DNA from: Strigomonas culicis
Lineage: Eukaryota; Euglenozoa; Kinetoplastea; Trypanosomatida; Trypanosomatidae
Length of the DNA stretch: 64,000 nucleotides
Assembly: GCA_000482145.1 (NCBI GenBank)
Contig: AUXH01000007.1
Coordinates: 31,885 to 95,884, forward strand
Direction of reading: 5' to 3'
Shown: positions 18,724-30,000 of the stretch, one piece after another
Position numbering within the stretch: position 1 is the stretch's first letter
Layout of the letters: every line of letters begins with the position of its first letter
Notes under the pieces: generated by a model
Told to the model about the DNA's origin: nothing
The model's database searches: none
What the model saw: only the letters and a program-made list of their open reading frames with translations
Position numbers and translations under genes: made by a program

Positions 18724-21700
18724 ATGGACACGTCCACTGCCGCAGGAGAGCTGCAGCCGCTGGCGAAGGACTGGGATGACGAGAAGAACGCAAGCATTGA
18801 CTGGACAAACCCCGAAGAGGCCGTCGCAAACGGGTATACCTTGCTCGGGTTGCTCTCGGCGCATGCCAAGCTGGCTGCGCATTTAGCTTCCCAGCCAGAC
18901 GAAAAACAGTGTGCCCGGGATGTGTTTCTGGACGCGGCGAAGACGGAGGAGCAGCACGACATGCTCCGCACCTGGGGCCAGCAGGGCCTTCTCACACCTC
19001 GCGCGGGCCGGTGGTGCCGCCGCTGTGGGCGGGAGGGGCACACCTTGTTGCACTGCCAGCGGGGCGGCGCCGGCACCACCACGACGGCGGCTCATGCCGT
19101 GGACATGGGCGAGAAGAAAAAGGTGCTTTCCCCCATGATGGAGAAGCTCTACGCTCACCAGCACCGTGTCGAACAGCTCAAGGTTCTAGAAGAAAAGAAG
19201 AAGAAGCGAGAGAAGCAGACAGGAAACAGGGGCTCTAATTACGCGACTCGCACTCGCCAGCTGACGGGTGGACGGTTTGCGTCTGGCGGCCCGGACAAGA
19301 AGCCGAAGCGATCGGAAGAGGTGTTTTCGGACGAGAGAACACGAGGCATCGTACGCAGCATTGATTACGACATCAACATTGGTATTGTTCAGGTCCACGA
19401 CATTGGTGATATAAAGTTCTTCCTCGAACGCGTCGACTTCGGCGTGAAGCACATCTCCGCGGGGCAGCTGGTGACACTGAAGGTTGACACGTCGCGCGAC
19501 TTCCCGCTCGCGATTGACATTCGACCGGCGAACTCGGCCGTGACGCTCGACGACGTGGTGCAGTTCATGCGGCGCTGTACGGAGACGACGGCGCCGATGT
19601 GGGAGATATGCATGCTGCTCACGCATAAGCACGGCTGGTTCGACGTGCTGCGTTCCTTCTACACCTTTCTTCAGCGTGGGGATGTCGGCTACTTCGTGGA
19701 GTGTGTGCAGACCATCGTGCACCTCATCACGCGCAGACCCAACTTGGAACCGCTACACCTCAACGTTCTCGAGTCCTTTCTGAGCTTCACGCTGGAGGAC
19801 GTCCCGTGCACGACCAACCCCGAGGGCAGCTTCTTCCCCGAAATGCTCCTGCGCTGCCTGCAGGAGATGGAGAAGACGGGCGACGACCTGGAAGAGGCGG
19901 TGGCGGTCCGTGCGCAGCGGTACCACCAGTGCGCGCAGTACCTCATCCTGCTCCTCCAGTTCACCACCGTGACGGAGGACAAGGTGGCGCCGGTGCAGCA
20001 GCTGCTGGCGCAGCTGGTGCGCCAGCTGGCGCCGGCGGACCCCGCCGTGCGCGCGACACAGGACGAAACGCTGCGACTTCTCGACAGCGCCTTCGGCCGC
20101 GCGAGCATGCTGCCCATCCCCTCCGCGGAGGAGCTCTGCGTGCCGCCACCGGACCCCAAGTCCTCCTTCACGCCGGCGAACCTACCCATCAACGGCGGCG
20201 TCACGTACACCAGCGCGGAGGACTTTGCGCATGACCAGTGCCGCCTCCTCCGCGCGGATACGTTCGAGGCGGTGAGCCGCATCCTGCCAGCGGCGTGCCT
20301 ACAGCTGCCTGGCTACGTCCCATCCAAGGAGACGCTGGCGGACGTGGAGCACGCGCACCTGTATGACCGGGTCCGCTACATGGGCAGCGTCGTGACGCGG
20401 GACCGGGACTACATCCGTCCCCAGAGCTACCTGCTGCAGGTCCACCCGCGCAGCGCGCGTGCCGACTTTGCGCACCAGCTGCCTCAAGGCACAACCGTGT
20501 GCATCATCACCACCACAGACCCCACGCGCCTCAGCAACGACGACGTGTTCTGGTGCGTCGTCTCCTCTAGCAACACGTCGCTCCTGCAGTCCAACACCAT
20601 CGTCGTGTCGCCCTGTGAGCAGCAGGGCTCCTTCGATGTTCTCGCGCGCAACTTGGAGCGCAACGAGCGCGAGAACCGCCTGGACTGCTCCATTCTGATG
20701 GAGACCGCCGTGTTCATGTCCGGCTATGCGAGCATCTTCAAGGCGCTGCGGGCACTGACGGGCCCCTTGGCGATGCGCCTTCCCATGTCCAACACGATCG
20801 TGTACCAGCACGCGAGAAACGACTCTGCCGCAGCCTCCTCCACGGGCGCGCCGCCCAAGGTGAAGCAAAACAAAGTGGAGGTCCCTGCCGATGCGGCCCC
20901 CGCGGCGGGCCGAGGCCAAGACCTGATTGGCTGTGTCCCGCGCCACTACGAGTTTGCGTTCCGCAATCTGATTGACAGCATGCGGTACAAGAACACGTTC
21001 GACGAGGGTCAGGATGAGGTGATGCGCCGGCTGCCCACGTCGGAGGTGATGCTGGTGCAGGGGCCGCCGGGCACCGGCAAGTCCTTCATCGGCTGCCGCG
21101 TCGTGGAGACCTACGTGCGCTTCAAGCAGCAGATCACCTCTGGCGACATTCTGCAGAACGTGAGCATCGACATGCTGCAAGGCATCAAGCAGTCCGAGCT
21201 GCTGCCCAAGATGGGGCCCGTGGTGGTGATCACGTTTAAGAACCACGCCCTGGACGAGTTCCTCGTGGATTTGCTCGACAGCAACCTCTGGGACGACCAC
21301 CGGTCGCAGGTGACAGACGGCACGCAGGAGCAGTTCCCGCAGGGCTGTCGGCTCGTGCGCGTGGGCGGCCGCTCGCAGGAGCAGCGGCTGGACGCGCACA
21401 ACCTGGGCGCCCTGTACCACGTCAAGGCGGAGAAGTCCTCCATCAATAGTCTGAAGGAGAAGCTGTTCATTCTTCAGCAGCAGCTCGACCGGCTCACGAA
21501 GGAGATCCACTACCTCGAGACGGGCCGCGTGCCGCGGAACTACTTTGAGCGGTGGCTGACGCCCGCCCAGCGCAGCCACATCTCTTTTGAGGACCGCGAG
21601 GCGTGGCTGCGCGGGGAGCGGTACGTGGGGATGGAGGGGGCCATCCCGCCGCCCGACCTCTACCTGCAGCTGCTACGCACCAAAATGGACGAGGCGCTGG

Positions 21701-23181
21701 CCTGTGCGGCCGGCGACGAGCAGAACCTGCGGCTCGCGCAGCAGGACGCGGAGGACACCGAGGATGTGCCGCGGACCGTCTTCGAGGAGATGAAGCACGA
21801 GGATGAAAAACGTGAAAACAACGAAAGCTTGAACTCGACCTACTTGTCCGTAGAGGCGATGCACTTAGCGCGCAACCCGCCGTCGCCGCCGAGCCACGTC
21901 CCGGAGGACCTCGTCTCGTGGTGGAGCCTGGGTCCCACGACGCGGCACCATTACTACGCCTACCTCATCCAAAAGGCGATCGCCGTGAAGGCGAAGGACT
22001 GCCTCACCATCATGTCCACCATCGAGGATGTCGTGCGCATCCGCAACCACGCGATGGATGAGGCGAAGCTGTCCATTCTGCGCAGCGCGGACGTGGTCGG
22101 CCTCACGACGACCGGCTGCGCCATGAACCAGAACCTGCTGCGCTCGCTGCGGCCGAGCGTGCTGGTGGTGGAGGAGGCGGCGGAGGTGCTGGAGTGCCAG
22201 CTCATCGCCTGCATGACGGACTCGCTCCAACAGGTCGTGCTCATCGGCGACCACTACCAGCTGCAGCCCAAGGTCGAGACGTTCATGTACGAGAAGATCA
22301 ACCACCTCAACCTGTCGCTCTTCGAGCGGCTCGCGCGGCACCTCTCGCCCATCTGCCTCAGCGAGCAGCGCCGCATGCACCCCGCGCTGTCGCGACTCGT
22401 GCGGCCCTACTACCACCCCCAGCCGCTGCTGGACCACGGCTCGCTGCTCGCGCGGCCGCTCATCACGGCGACGGGCCGACCCATCGCTGACCGGGTGCCC
22501 GGCCTCGCGCAGCGCGCGTACTTCTGGCGCCACCAACACCCGGAGGAGGAGGCGCACAACAGCCGCAGCAAGGTGAACACGCGGGAGCTGCGGATGGTGC
22601 AGGCGGTGGTGACGCATCTCATCTCGCAGGGGGTGCTGCAGGCGTCCATCACGGTCATCACGCCCTACCTCGGCCAGTGCCGCATGCTGCGGAGCATCAT
22701 GCGCTTCTCCTCCTTCACGGACGTGCGGGTGAGCACGGTGGATCTCTTCCAGGGCGACGAGAACGACGTCATTGTTCTCTCCCTCGTGCGGACGGCGAAG
22801 CTGACGGAGTTTATCCGGATGCGGAACCGTCTCATCGTCGCCTGCTCGCGCGCGCGGTTTGGCTTTGTCATTGTCGGCAACGATGACCTGCTGCAGCAGT
22901 GCAGCCACTGGGCGGCGCTGCTGGAGCGGCTGCGGGCGGATGGCTGCATCGGCGACGCGCTGCCCATCACGAAGGAGACGCCGGACGGCGTGGTGCGGGA
23001 GGAGATGGAGGCCGACGGCACCATCACAACCGAATCCTTGAAGCGAGAGCTGGAGCGGCAAGTGCAACGATCAGCGACTTCGGCGAAGAAGGAACGCACC
23101 GCTGACGAGGAGCTGATCGAAGGAGAGGAGGAAGAGGTGAACGACGCTGGTGTGGATACCTTAAGTGGCAGTGATGAGTGA
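18724..23181 (+). CDS. SF1 RNA/DNA helicase, ZNFX1/Hrr1-like, with zinc knuckle
   Basis: 1485 residues. A CCHC zinc knuckle (CRRCGREGHTLLHC) lies near residues 97-111. The UPF1-like SF1 helicase core has Walker A GPPGTGKS at about 780, a motif Ia-like VVVITFKNHALDEF, Walker B VVEEAAE near 1147, and then LIGDHYQLQP, EQRRMHP, VDLFQGDENDVIVLS and ACSRARFG. The VEEAAEV form of Walker B and the 'NHALDEFL' motif are characteristic of the ZNFX1/Hrr1 branch rather than UPF1 itself. That branch acts in small-RNA amplification and heterochromatin in other eukaryotes; its role here is unknown. Start is the first in-frame ATG after AGs at 18694-18702. The C-terminus is a short acidic tail. Confidence 0.8.
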   Translation: MDTSTAAGELQPLAKDWDDEKNASIDWTNPEEAVANGYTLLGLLSAHAKLAAHLASQPDEKQCARDVFLDAAKTEEQHDMLRTWGQQGLLTPRAGRWCRRCGREGHTLLHCQRGGAGTTTTAAHAVDMGEKKKVLSPMMEKLYAHQHRVEQLKVLEEKKKKREKQTGNRGSNYATRTRQLTGGRFASGGPDKKPKRSEEVFSDERTRGIVRSIDYDINIGIVQVHDIGDIKFFLERVDFGVKHISAGQLVTLKVDTSRDFPLAIDIRPANSAVTLDDVVQFMRRCTETTAPMWEICMLLTHKHGWFDVLRSFYTFLQRGDVGYFVECVQTIVHLITRRPNLEPLHLNVLESFLSFTLEDVPCTTNPEGSFFPEMLLRCLQEMEKTGDDLEEAVAVRAQRYHQCAQYLILLLQFTTVTEDKVAPVQQLLAQLVRQLAPADPAVRATQDETLRLLDSAFGRASMLPIPSAEELCVPPPDPKSSFTPANLPINGGVTYTSAEDFAHDQCRLLRADTFEAVSRILPAACLQLPGYVPSKETLADVEHAHLYDRVRYMGSVVTRDRDYIRPQSYLLQVHPRSARADFAHQLPQGTTVCIITTTDPTRLSNDDVFWCVVSSSNTSLLQSNTIVVSPCEQQGSFDVLARNLERNERENRLDCSILMETAVFMSGYASIFKALRALTGPLAMRLPMSNTIVYQHARNDSAAASSTGAPPKVKQNKVEVPADAAPAAGRGQDLIGCVPRHYEFAFRNLIDSMRYKNTFDEGQDEVMRRLPTSEVMLVQGPPGTGKSFIGCRVVETYVRFKQQITSGDILQNVSIDMLQGIKQSELLPKMGPVVVITFKNHALDEFLVDLLDSNLWDDHRSQVTDGTQEQFPQGCRLVRVGGRSQEQRLDAHNLGALYHVKAEKSSINSLKEKLFILQQQLDRLTKEIHYLETGRVPRNYFERWLTPAQRSHISFEDREAWLRGERYVGMEGAIPPPDLYLQLLRTKMDEALACAAGDEQNLRLAQQDAEDTEDVPRTVFEEMKHEDEKRENNESLNSTYLSVEAMHLARNPPSPPSHVPEDLVSWWSLGPTTRHHYYAYLIQKAIAVKAKDCLTIMSTIEDVVRIRNHAMDEAKLSILRSADVVGLTTTGCAMNQNLLRSLRPSVLVVEEAAEVLECQLIACMTDSLQQVVLIGDHYQLQPKVETFMYEKINHLNLSLFERLARHLSPICLSEQRRMHPALSRLVRPYYHPQPLLDHGSLLARPLITATGRPIADRVPGLAQRAYFWRHQHPEEEAHNSRSKVNTRELRMVQAVVTHLISQGVLQASITVITPYLGQCRMLRSIMRFSSFTDVRVSTVDLFQGDENDVIVLSLVRTAKLTEFIRMRNRLIVACSRARFGFVIVGNDDLLQQCSHWAALLERLRADGCIGDALPITKETPDGVVREEMEADGTITTESLKRELERQVQRSATSAKKERTADEELIEGEEEEVNDAGVDTLSGSDE

Positions 23182-23641
23182 AAGTACATTTTTAATCGAA
23201 TTCATTCTTAACTTACTCCTAACACACACATATATATGCATGCATATACACATAATTTTGCCTCTCTGTCCTTTTTGCATGTTCGATTTACAAGGATAGT
23301 ATCCTCATTATTATTCCCGTTGTTTAGTTTCGTGTTAGCAGCCTCCATAATGACTACTCCTACTCTCTCTCTCTCTCTCTCTCTCTCTTACTGTTTCTCG
23401 GCCTGTTCAGCCCACATAGTCTGTTTTATATATAAATACAATACATCTTTTGAGTCATTTACACAAGTGTCGAAAGCAGCATAAAAGCAAAAGTAGCAAA
23501 GCCTTCACTTCCCGTTCGTGCCTTTTTTCCCCCTTTGTCCTTTTTGGTGCTTATTAGCTCAAAAGGTATAAGGTATAAAAAGTGAGCTAATCGAAACGCA
23601 AAAAAAAAAGGAACACGAATAGTCTTGAACAATTACCGGAG
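23182..23641 (+). promoter_or_regulatory. Intergenic region, 460 bases
   Basis: Contains a (CT)13 microsatellite at 23363-23388, a second pyrimidine tract at about 23521-23545, and an AG at 23556-23557 that is a candidate splice acceptor for the dehydrogenase. No gene is supportable. Confidence 0.45.
23363..23388. repeat. (CT)13 microsatellite / polypyrimidine tract
   Basis: About thirteen uninterrupted CT dinucleotides on the coding strand, upstream of the SDR gene. Confidence 0.9.
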
Positions 23642-24967
23642 ATGCTTTTTTTCTCCAATATTGTGTGGTTAATAGAATTTTTTCTTTTTCTAATTCGAGG
23701 TATATGCGTCGCACTAGCAGATTTGTACATCATGTACATGCGGGTGGGCGTCGTCTGGCGCCGCAATCGCTGTCGTCCTCCATCGATGGAGCGCCAAGAT
23801 TTGGTCATGCAGCTTGCGCCGCAGTCCCCCTATCATAGCAAGGTGTCCGTTACCGACATGCACCTCCACTTGAACGCATCGTTTATTGACCGACAGCTCT
23901 GGAAGAGCCTCAGCAACAACAACGCTCTCCCGTCCGCTGTCGTGACCGGCGTGTCCTACGGCGGGATTGGCTTTTACACGGCGCTTCACCTGCTGCTGAG
24001 TGGCGTCAACGTCCACGGCGTCGTGCGCAGCGACACGCAGCTGCGGCAGGTCGCGCACATGATGCAGGTGGCGGTGGACCGTCAGTGTGTGCTGCACAAG
24101 GAGTGGATGGGCAAGATTGGCCGCATTATGCTGCACCTGTGCGACCTGAGCGACACGGCTGCTGTGTCGCGGCTCGCGGACACCATCCTGACGGACCCCA
24201 ACCTGCGCATCGTGGTGTGCAGCGCGGGACCGATGTGCACGCCGGTGGGCCTTTCGCCGCAAGGGTTGGAGGAGCAGTTCGCCACGCACTACGTCGGCCA
24301 CAGCCTCCTCCTGCTCCGCCTGCTGGCGCACCGCCGCGCCTCCAACGTGCCGGTGCGAACACTGCCGCCGTGGCGCATCGTCCTCCTCTCCTCCGGCACC
24401 GCGGCGACCGCGGCGCCGAACGACTTCACGACGTTCCACCAATGGCCCGACGCGGCGCAGGCGGCGACTTTCTCGAGCCCCTTTAGCGGGTACAACAACG
24501 CAAAGATGTGCGAGCTGCTCTTCGGCCTCGCGCTGTCTCGCGTCGTGCGGACGGAGCGGCGCCTGGCCACCTGCACGGTCTGCATGCTGCACCCGGGCCC
24601 CACGCGCAGCCGCGCCCTCGCGAACAGTGGGCTGCCCTTGCAGAAATGGCTCCACGGGGAGGCCGCTGCGCTGCTGTGCGTGTCCCCTGTCATCGCCGCG
24701 CTCTTCGTGGTCGACTTGGCGCTGTCGAAGCGGCACGAGCAGGCGAACGGCCACTTCTTCCGGATGGGTGAGGACCAGACCGTCTACCACCAGAAGATGA
24801 TACACCATCCGGAGACGCGGAAGGGCTTCTTTCGCAACTCGACTCTGTTCCCCGGCATCCCAGGACCCGAAGTCGCCTTGTCCATTGGAAACCAAAACTG
24901 GCTGTGGCGCGCAACCATTCGGTACTTTGTGGAAAACAAGCTAATAGACGCATCCTCCTTTAACTAG
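23642..24967 (+). CDS. Short-chain dehydrogenase/reductase, retinol-dehydrogenase-like
   Basis: Up to 441 residues. The Rossmann cofactor motif TGVSYGGIG is at about 102-110, and the NNAG-equivalent reads CSAG. The catalytic Ser lies in LLSSGT (about 251-256), with Tyr/Lys in YNNAK (Y284, K288). These are the SDR catalytic elements; substrate and cofactor cannot be fixed. From 23642 the N-terminus is a hydrophobic anchor (WLIEFFLFLIRGICVALA), which suits membrane-bound RDH-like enzymes. It is encoded by T-rich DNA, however, and may be leader instead. In-frame alternatives are ATG 23732 or 23786 (MERQD). Confidence 0.75.
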   Translation: MLFFSNIVWLIEFFLFLIRGICVALADLYIMYMRVGVVWRRNRCRPPSMERQDLVMQLAPQSPYHSKVSVTDMHLHLNASFIDRQLWKSLSNNNALPSAVVTGVSYGGIGFYTALHLLLSGVNVHGVVRSDTQLRQVAHMMQVAVDRQCVLHKEWMGKIGRIMLHLCDLSDTAAVSRLADTILTDPNLRIVVCSAGPMCTPVGLSPQGLEEQFATHYVGHSLLLLRLLAHRRASNVPVRTLPPWRIVLLSSGTAATAAPNDFTTFHQWPDAAQAATFSSPFSGYNNAKMCELLFGLALSRVVRTERRLATCTVCMLHPGPTRSRALANSGLPLQKWLHGEAAALLCVSPVIAALFVVDLALSKRHEQANGHFFRMGEDQTVYHQKMIHHPETRKGFFRNSTLFPGIPGPEVALSIGNQNWLWRATIRYFVENKLIDASSFN

Positions 24968-25387
24968 GGGTGGTGCTCACTGCAGCACGCGACAGGGGAA
25001 TAGGCGTTCCTTACCGCGCTTCCACTTTTTTTCTTTTTGCCACAATCCTCACCGCTTCAAGTATTCTTTTTCTTGTTACTGTTTATATCCTTTTTTTTAT
25101 TTGTTTATTCTGTTTGAATACCAGATCCAACCCACCTTGCCCTATTGAAGTGTGGCTGTATACACGCCTTGTGCAGTGTCTGGTTGCACTTGTCCCTTAA
25201 ACCGAACGGGTGAGAGTTCAACAGCACACAAAATGATGTATTCATATTGGAAATGCGCACTCTCTCTCCCTTTCTCTCTATGTTGCTTTGGCCGTCGATC
25301 ACTCTGAAACTGTTCTTGCTGTCACTCTTGTCGTCGTTCTTGGTACTTTTAACTTAAAGTCATACTAGTGAAGATTTACCGAATGGT
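24968..25387 (+). promoter_or_regulatory. Intergenic region, 420 bases
   Basis: T-rich tracts at about 25023-25045 and 25066-25110 and a CT tract at 25259-25280, then AG dinucleotides shortly before the ATG at 25388. No gene is seen. Confidence 0.4.
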
Positions 25388-26737
25388 ATGGCGCAGAGGA
25401 GCGGAACTAAGCTCTTGCCAGAGGTAACCGCCTCCGCCTTGCGACGACCAGTCGAACGGTCAAGCCATTCAACAAGTGTCTGCGATGATTCGGCTGCCGC
25501 TACGGTACCAGAGTGTGTGTTGTCACCCCAATCACCGGACGAGAACGCGTCGACGCTCGGTGACGACGCACTCTGGCAGGCGGTCTCCGACACCGTAGAA
25601 CAGGATAGGAAGACGGAACACCCACGAGAGAAACACAAGCGTTTCGGTATAATGCCCCTGCGGCGCCGGTCCACGCACCGCGACTGGAAGTCCGTGGTGA
25701 GCCTGCACTCGGACGAAAGGGAGAAGACAGGTCCACCGGAGGAGGTGGAGCAGATTGTGGCCGCCGCCAAACAGAGCGCGGAGGTAGAAAATGTGCTGTC
25801 CATTTTGCACTTTCTAGTCGCCGAACGCCTCCGACGAGAAGGGCAATTAGAACCTGGAAGCGTGATGGTTTCCAATGCGGTTCTCTCGACGATTAACACC
25901 CACACGCATGTTCGTGTTTGGGATGCGCGCGAGGGCAGCGGGCCGGCGCCTGGAGCGGGGGCCTCCAGTTCACCAGCGGCTGCGAGAGTGGATACAGGAT
26001 CGGAACAGTCCATATACGTGGAGGTCCCAATTGCCTACAACAGCGATATAGGGTCGGAAAGAAAGAGGGAGACTGGAGCGACCGCAGTCTCGCCGGAAGA
26101 GGAGTGCCTGAAGCCACTCCCTCAGCTTTCCCCACAGCTCGACACTTACACCACTCCCTTTTTAAAGGTTTGTCTTCACGAAGGGAAGGGCATATACGCC
26201 ATACACATTGTATATCTCTCCCCCGAGCTCATACCCAGTCCAAAGAAAGACAACGCCCTTGAGCGCAAGTCTCATCGGAACACAAGCACCGTCAAGCACC
26301 TCCAAAAAGAAAGGATCATGGAAAAGGAGCACCCGTCGTCGGAATGCAAAAACTGGTCTTCCCCGGTAGTGGTCAGACGCCACAAACCAACTCAAGCGCA
26401 CATACCTACGCAGGACATGATTGGCCTCAAAGAGCTTATTGTAAAGCGTACTGATTCGGTCGAAGAAACGTACACAAAAACAGATATCAAAACCATAGTT
26501 GTTTCGTCCGCCAACCAGAAAAAGAGCAGCACACCTCTTCCGCAACAGCAGCGTTCGGAGACCCCACCGCGTCGAGAAACCAAAACGAATACCTCTCACT
26601 CCCCTCTTGTACTGCGCCGTGAGAGCGAGAGGGAAAAGGCCACGAGTGCCGCCTTCGATCCCGCGCGGCCAATGCAGACAACCCCATTCAATGGATCCAA
26701 TCGACCGCTTACTTATGCCACGGTGCGGCATCTGTAA
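25388..26737 (+). CDS. Hypothetical protein
   Basis: 449 residues. I do not recognise a family. It is polar and Ser/Thr/Glu/Lys-rich with no membrane segment or signal peptide. One helical, hydrophobic stretch (VENVLSILHFLVAERLRREG) and one strand-rich stretch (GKGIYAIHIVYLSPEL) are the only parts that look folded. The second half is basic and low in order-promoting residues. Codon use is visibly less GC-rich at third positions than in its neighbours, especially after about 25990, which suggests a fast-evolving or lineage-specific gene. It is preceded by the usual pyrimidine tracts. Confidence 0.55.
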   Translation: MAQRSGTKLLPEVTASALRRPVERSSHSTSVCDDSAAATVPECVLSPQSPDENASTLGDDALWQAVSDTVEQDRKTEHPREKHKRFGIMPLRRRSTHRDWKSVVSLHSDEREKTGPPEEVEQIVAAAKQSAEVENVLSILHFLVAERLRREGQLEPGSVMVSNAVLSTINTHTHVRVWDAREGSGPAPGAGASSSPAAARVDTGSEQSIYVEVPIAYNSDIGSERKRETGATAVSPEEECLKPLPQLSPQLDTYTTPFLKVCLHEGKGIYAIHIVYLSPELIPSPKKDNALERKSHRNTSTVKHLQKERIMEKEHPSSECKNWSSPVVVRRHKPTQAHIPTQDMIGLKELIVKRTDSVEETYTKTDIKTIVVSSANQKKSSTPLPQQQRSETPPRRETKTNTSHSPLVLRRESEREKATSAAFDPARPMQTTPFNGSNRPLTYATVRHL

Positions 26738-27078
26738 GTAGGAGAGAGAAAAAAAATGTACCATTGTACTGTTTACTTCCCATGCGAAAAACACGTGAAA
26801 TATGTATTATTCTGTTTTTTTGCTTATTACTGAATGCAGCTAATAATAATGTTTTTTTTTTTGTTCACACCTCTTTGTTTCTTCTGCCTTTGCCCCTTTT
26901 GTACATCTATTGCTCCGGAATGGATTGCATCAATGAATGAACTCTCTCCCTTTATTCGTCTCGTAGCTTACACCAAGCAAGAGCATACACATTTTTTTTT
27001 GTGTGTGTGTGTGCGACATCCTTCACATCGACAGTACGCCGGAGGCGACACAAAACAATCAAAACAAAAAGGAACAAC
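26738..27078 (+). promoter_or_regulatory. Intergenic region, 341 bases
   Basis: T-rich spacer with tracts at about 26850-26905 and 26990-27010, then AGs before the ATG at 27079. It supports starting the importin there and not at upstream GTG/TTG codons. Confidence 0.4.
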
Positions 27079-30000
27079 ATGAGTGCCGTGAATGTGCTGC
27101 ACCTGTTGCAGGTAGCCTATGGCGGTAGTAAAGAGGAGCGCACTCTGGCAACGGCACAGTTGGAAGAGGCGCTCAAATCTGCGAACGCGCCGCAGTACCT
27201 GGTGGAGCTCCTGTCGGCCGGCATTAACCCCTCTCTTGCGCCCGAGCAGAGCCTGTCCGCTCTCATTTACGCGAAGAACTGCCTCATGTTCACGGTGCCG
27301 GACGAGATGCTCCAGAACACACCGGGTCTGCTGCAGGAGGCGGAGTCCCTTCTGTTTAAGGGGGCGCTCAGCGCCCCGGAAACGCATCGCCGCATCATCC
27401 ACGCGTGCTGCGCGACGCTCATCAGCGGGTTTCAGTGGAACTACCTACCGGACCTGATGCCGCTGGTGCTCGCGGACCTGTCACAGCGCAGCGCCGAGGC
27501 GTCGCTCGCGGTGCTCGAGCTGCTCTACACGTATCTGGGGCGCTTCAAGACGCCGGAGCTGGACCCCATGGCTGTCAAGCTGGAGGCATGTCAGCCGCTC
27601 TTCCAGGCGCTGCCGCCCTATCTGCAGTACCATGAGCCCGCTGTCGCGCGCGTCGTCTTCAAACTGATGGAGTGCGTCGTCGAGGTGGGGCTGCAGCTGA
27701 AGGACGCGCGCTCCATCCCGGCGAGCGCGTACGACCAGTGGCTGACGCTGCTCTGCCAGTACCCGCAGCAGAACTATGACGCCGCGCGCCAGGCGGGAGG
27801 AAAGGCACTGGAGAACTACGTCAAGTGCGTCAAGCGCATCGCGCTCATCTCCTTCGCCTTCATTAATCATGCCTCGAACGCTTCCAAGACGCCCCCGATT
27901 GCGACGCACTTTATGAAGGTGTACGCGGTGCAGTTCTTCCTGGTGTGGAAGGAGTGGCTTACGATTGAGGTACCCCCCGCCTCGCTCGCGGTCTACAAGG
28001 ACAGCTTTCTGCGCGCGATTAGCTACATACGGCTGTGCGCCAATCACGAGGCGCTGTACCGCGAACACATGCGGCCCCAGGCGCTCCTCCTCATTGAGAA
28101 GCTGTTCTTTCCCTTCCTGTGCTTCACCGAGGAGGACGAGGAGATTTTCGCCGACCAAGACGGCCTGTCGGAGTTCGTGCAGTACATGACGGAGCAGACG
28201 ATCGGCGGCGGCGTGTCGTCGCTGCGCGAGGAGGCCTCGCACGCGATCACGGGGCTGATCGGCGGCAAGAAGAAGTTCCACGACGCCTCCGGGCTGCTGC
28301 AGGAGGTGCTCCGCGTGCTGACGAGCGGCCTCTCGCTCGAGGACAGTGAGGGCACCTTTGGCCGCGTCTTCGGCTTCCTGCACCTCCTGTGCATCCTGCG
28401 CAAGTACCTGAAGCAGGTGCCCGAGATCTGGTCCGGGCAGATGGCGCACGTGCTCAAGCAGTACGTCGCGCCGCGCCTGCAGCCGAACAACCCCTTTGTG
28501 CCCCTGCGCTGCAAGGCGCTGGAGGTGTGCCAGCGCTTCGCCAAGGTCCCGATGACCGAGGAGGACTACGGCTCCTTCATCCAGATGATGGGCGGTCTCG
28601 TGCAGGACAACGACCCACGCGTGCGGCTCACCGCGATCGACGCCATGTGCACGCTGCTGGAGAAGAAACAGGGCCGGCAGTACCTCAAGCCGCTGCTCGT
28701 GCCCTTGGTGGAGGAGTGCATGCAGTTTATGGACCGCGTGCGCACCACCTTCGTGCCTACCGTCATTTTGCACTTGGCCACGTACTTTTCCCCGGAGCTG
28801 GGCCCCGTCATGGGCCGCCTTGGGCAGACGCTCGTGCGGCAGTTCCTCGCGACCGCCTTCGACCTCTCCTTCATCGAGAACGAAGCGGATGAGTCCAACC
28901 TGGCACAGTACGAGATGGCCGCGCACAGCGGCGACGCCCTTCTGCAGGCCATCTCGACAGTGGTCTGCGCGTGCGAGAACAACCCGGCGGCGCTGGTCGT
29001 CATGCGGCCCGACGTCGTGCGGCTGATCCGGACGGTGCTCGAGCAGCCGGACTCCTTCGACTACATGGAGAGCGCCTTGGGCATCTGCGTGCACATCGTC
29101 GTCTTCTCGAAGCCCGTGCCGCAGGAGTGCTGGGACATCCTCCCGCTGCTGTTTAAGTGCGTCGAGGAGGGCATCGGCGTGGACTTCTTCAGCATCGTGG
29201 AGGAGGTACTGGACAACTTTATTTCGAACGATCCGCTCACGTACATGCAGAACGCGCCGCTCATGGAGCGGACGTACAACATCTGCAGCAAGATGCTGCT
29301 CGGCGGCGTGGTGTGTCTCGACGAGTGCCAGATCGCCGTCCCGCAGCTGATCCAGGCGCTGCTCCACCAGGCAAAGGGCTCCGCGGTGCCGTCCGCGATG
29401 AGCGGGTACCTTCAGAGGTTCGCGCTGCTGCTGCTGCAGGCGCTCATCAGCCCGGCCATCCAGGCGAGCGGCGTCGCCATCCGCGTGTGGGTCATTGCCG
29501 CGATCATGGACTGCTTCTACTACGACGCCCAGGCGATGCTGGACATCGTGTCGGAGTCCGGCGCGTACCCCAACTTCTTCGACGGGTTCTTCTACTTCCT
29601 GCGCGGGTGCCTGGAGGGGCCGCAGGCCGCCCCCGAGGTCAGTGGGAAGAAGAAGAAGTCCAAGAAGAAGACGGAGGAGGCCTACGAGGTGGTGGAGGCG
29701 CTGTCCCTCCTGACCCGTAAGGTGATCGCGCTGGGGCTCGCCGCGCTGCTCCCCGTTGTCTGCCAGGCGGACCATCCGCTGCACGCGCACTTTGTGGAGC
29801 ACTACCTGGCCACCGCGGTGGCGGTCATCCAGTACTGTCTCTTTACGAACTGCGCCAAGTACGAGGCGCGCTGCGCCGTCATGAAGCACGAGATCTACAA
29901 GATACAGCACGACATCGAGGACGAGGTGGCCGACACCGACGATAACCCGTTCGCCGAGGACGCGGAGGAAGGCGATCTCGGGGCGAGCGCGGACGACCTT

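Noticed and set aside
23342..23396. (CT)n run as a functional promoter
   Set aside because: Polymerase II promoters in trypanosomatids lie at unit boundaries, and this tract sits inside a unidirectional cluster; a trans-splicing polypyrimidine role is enough.
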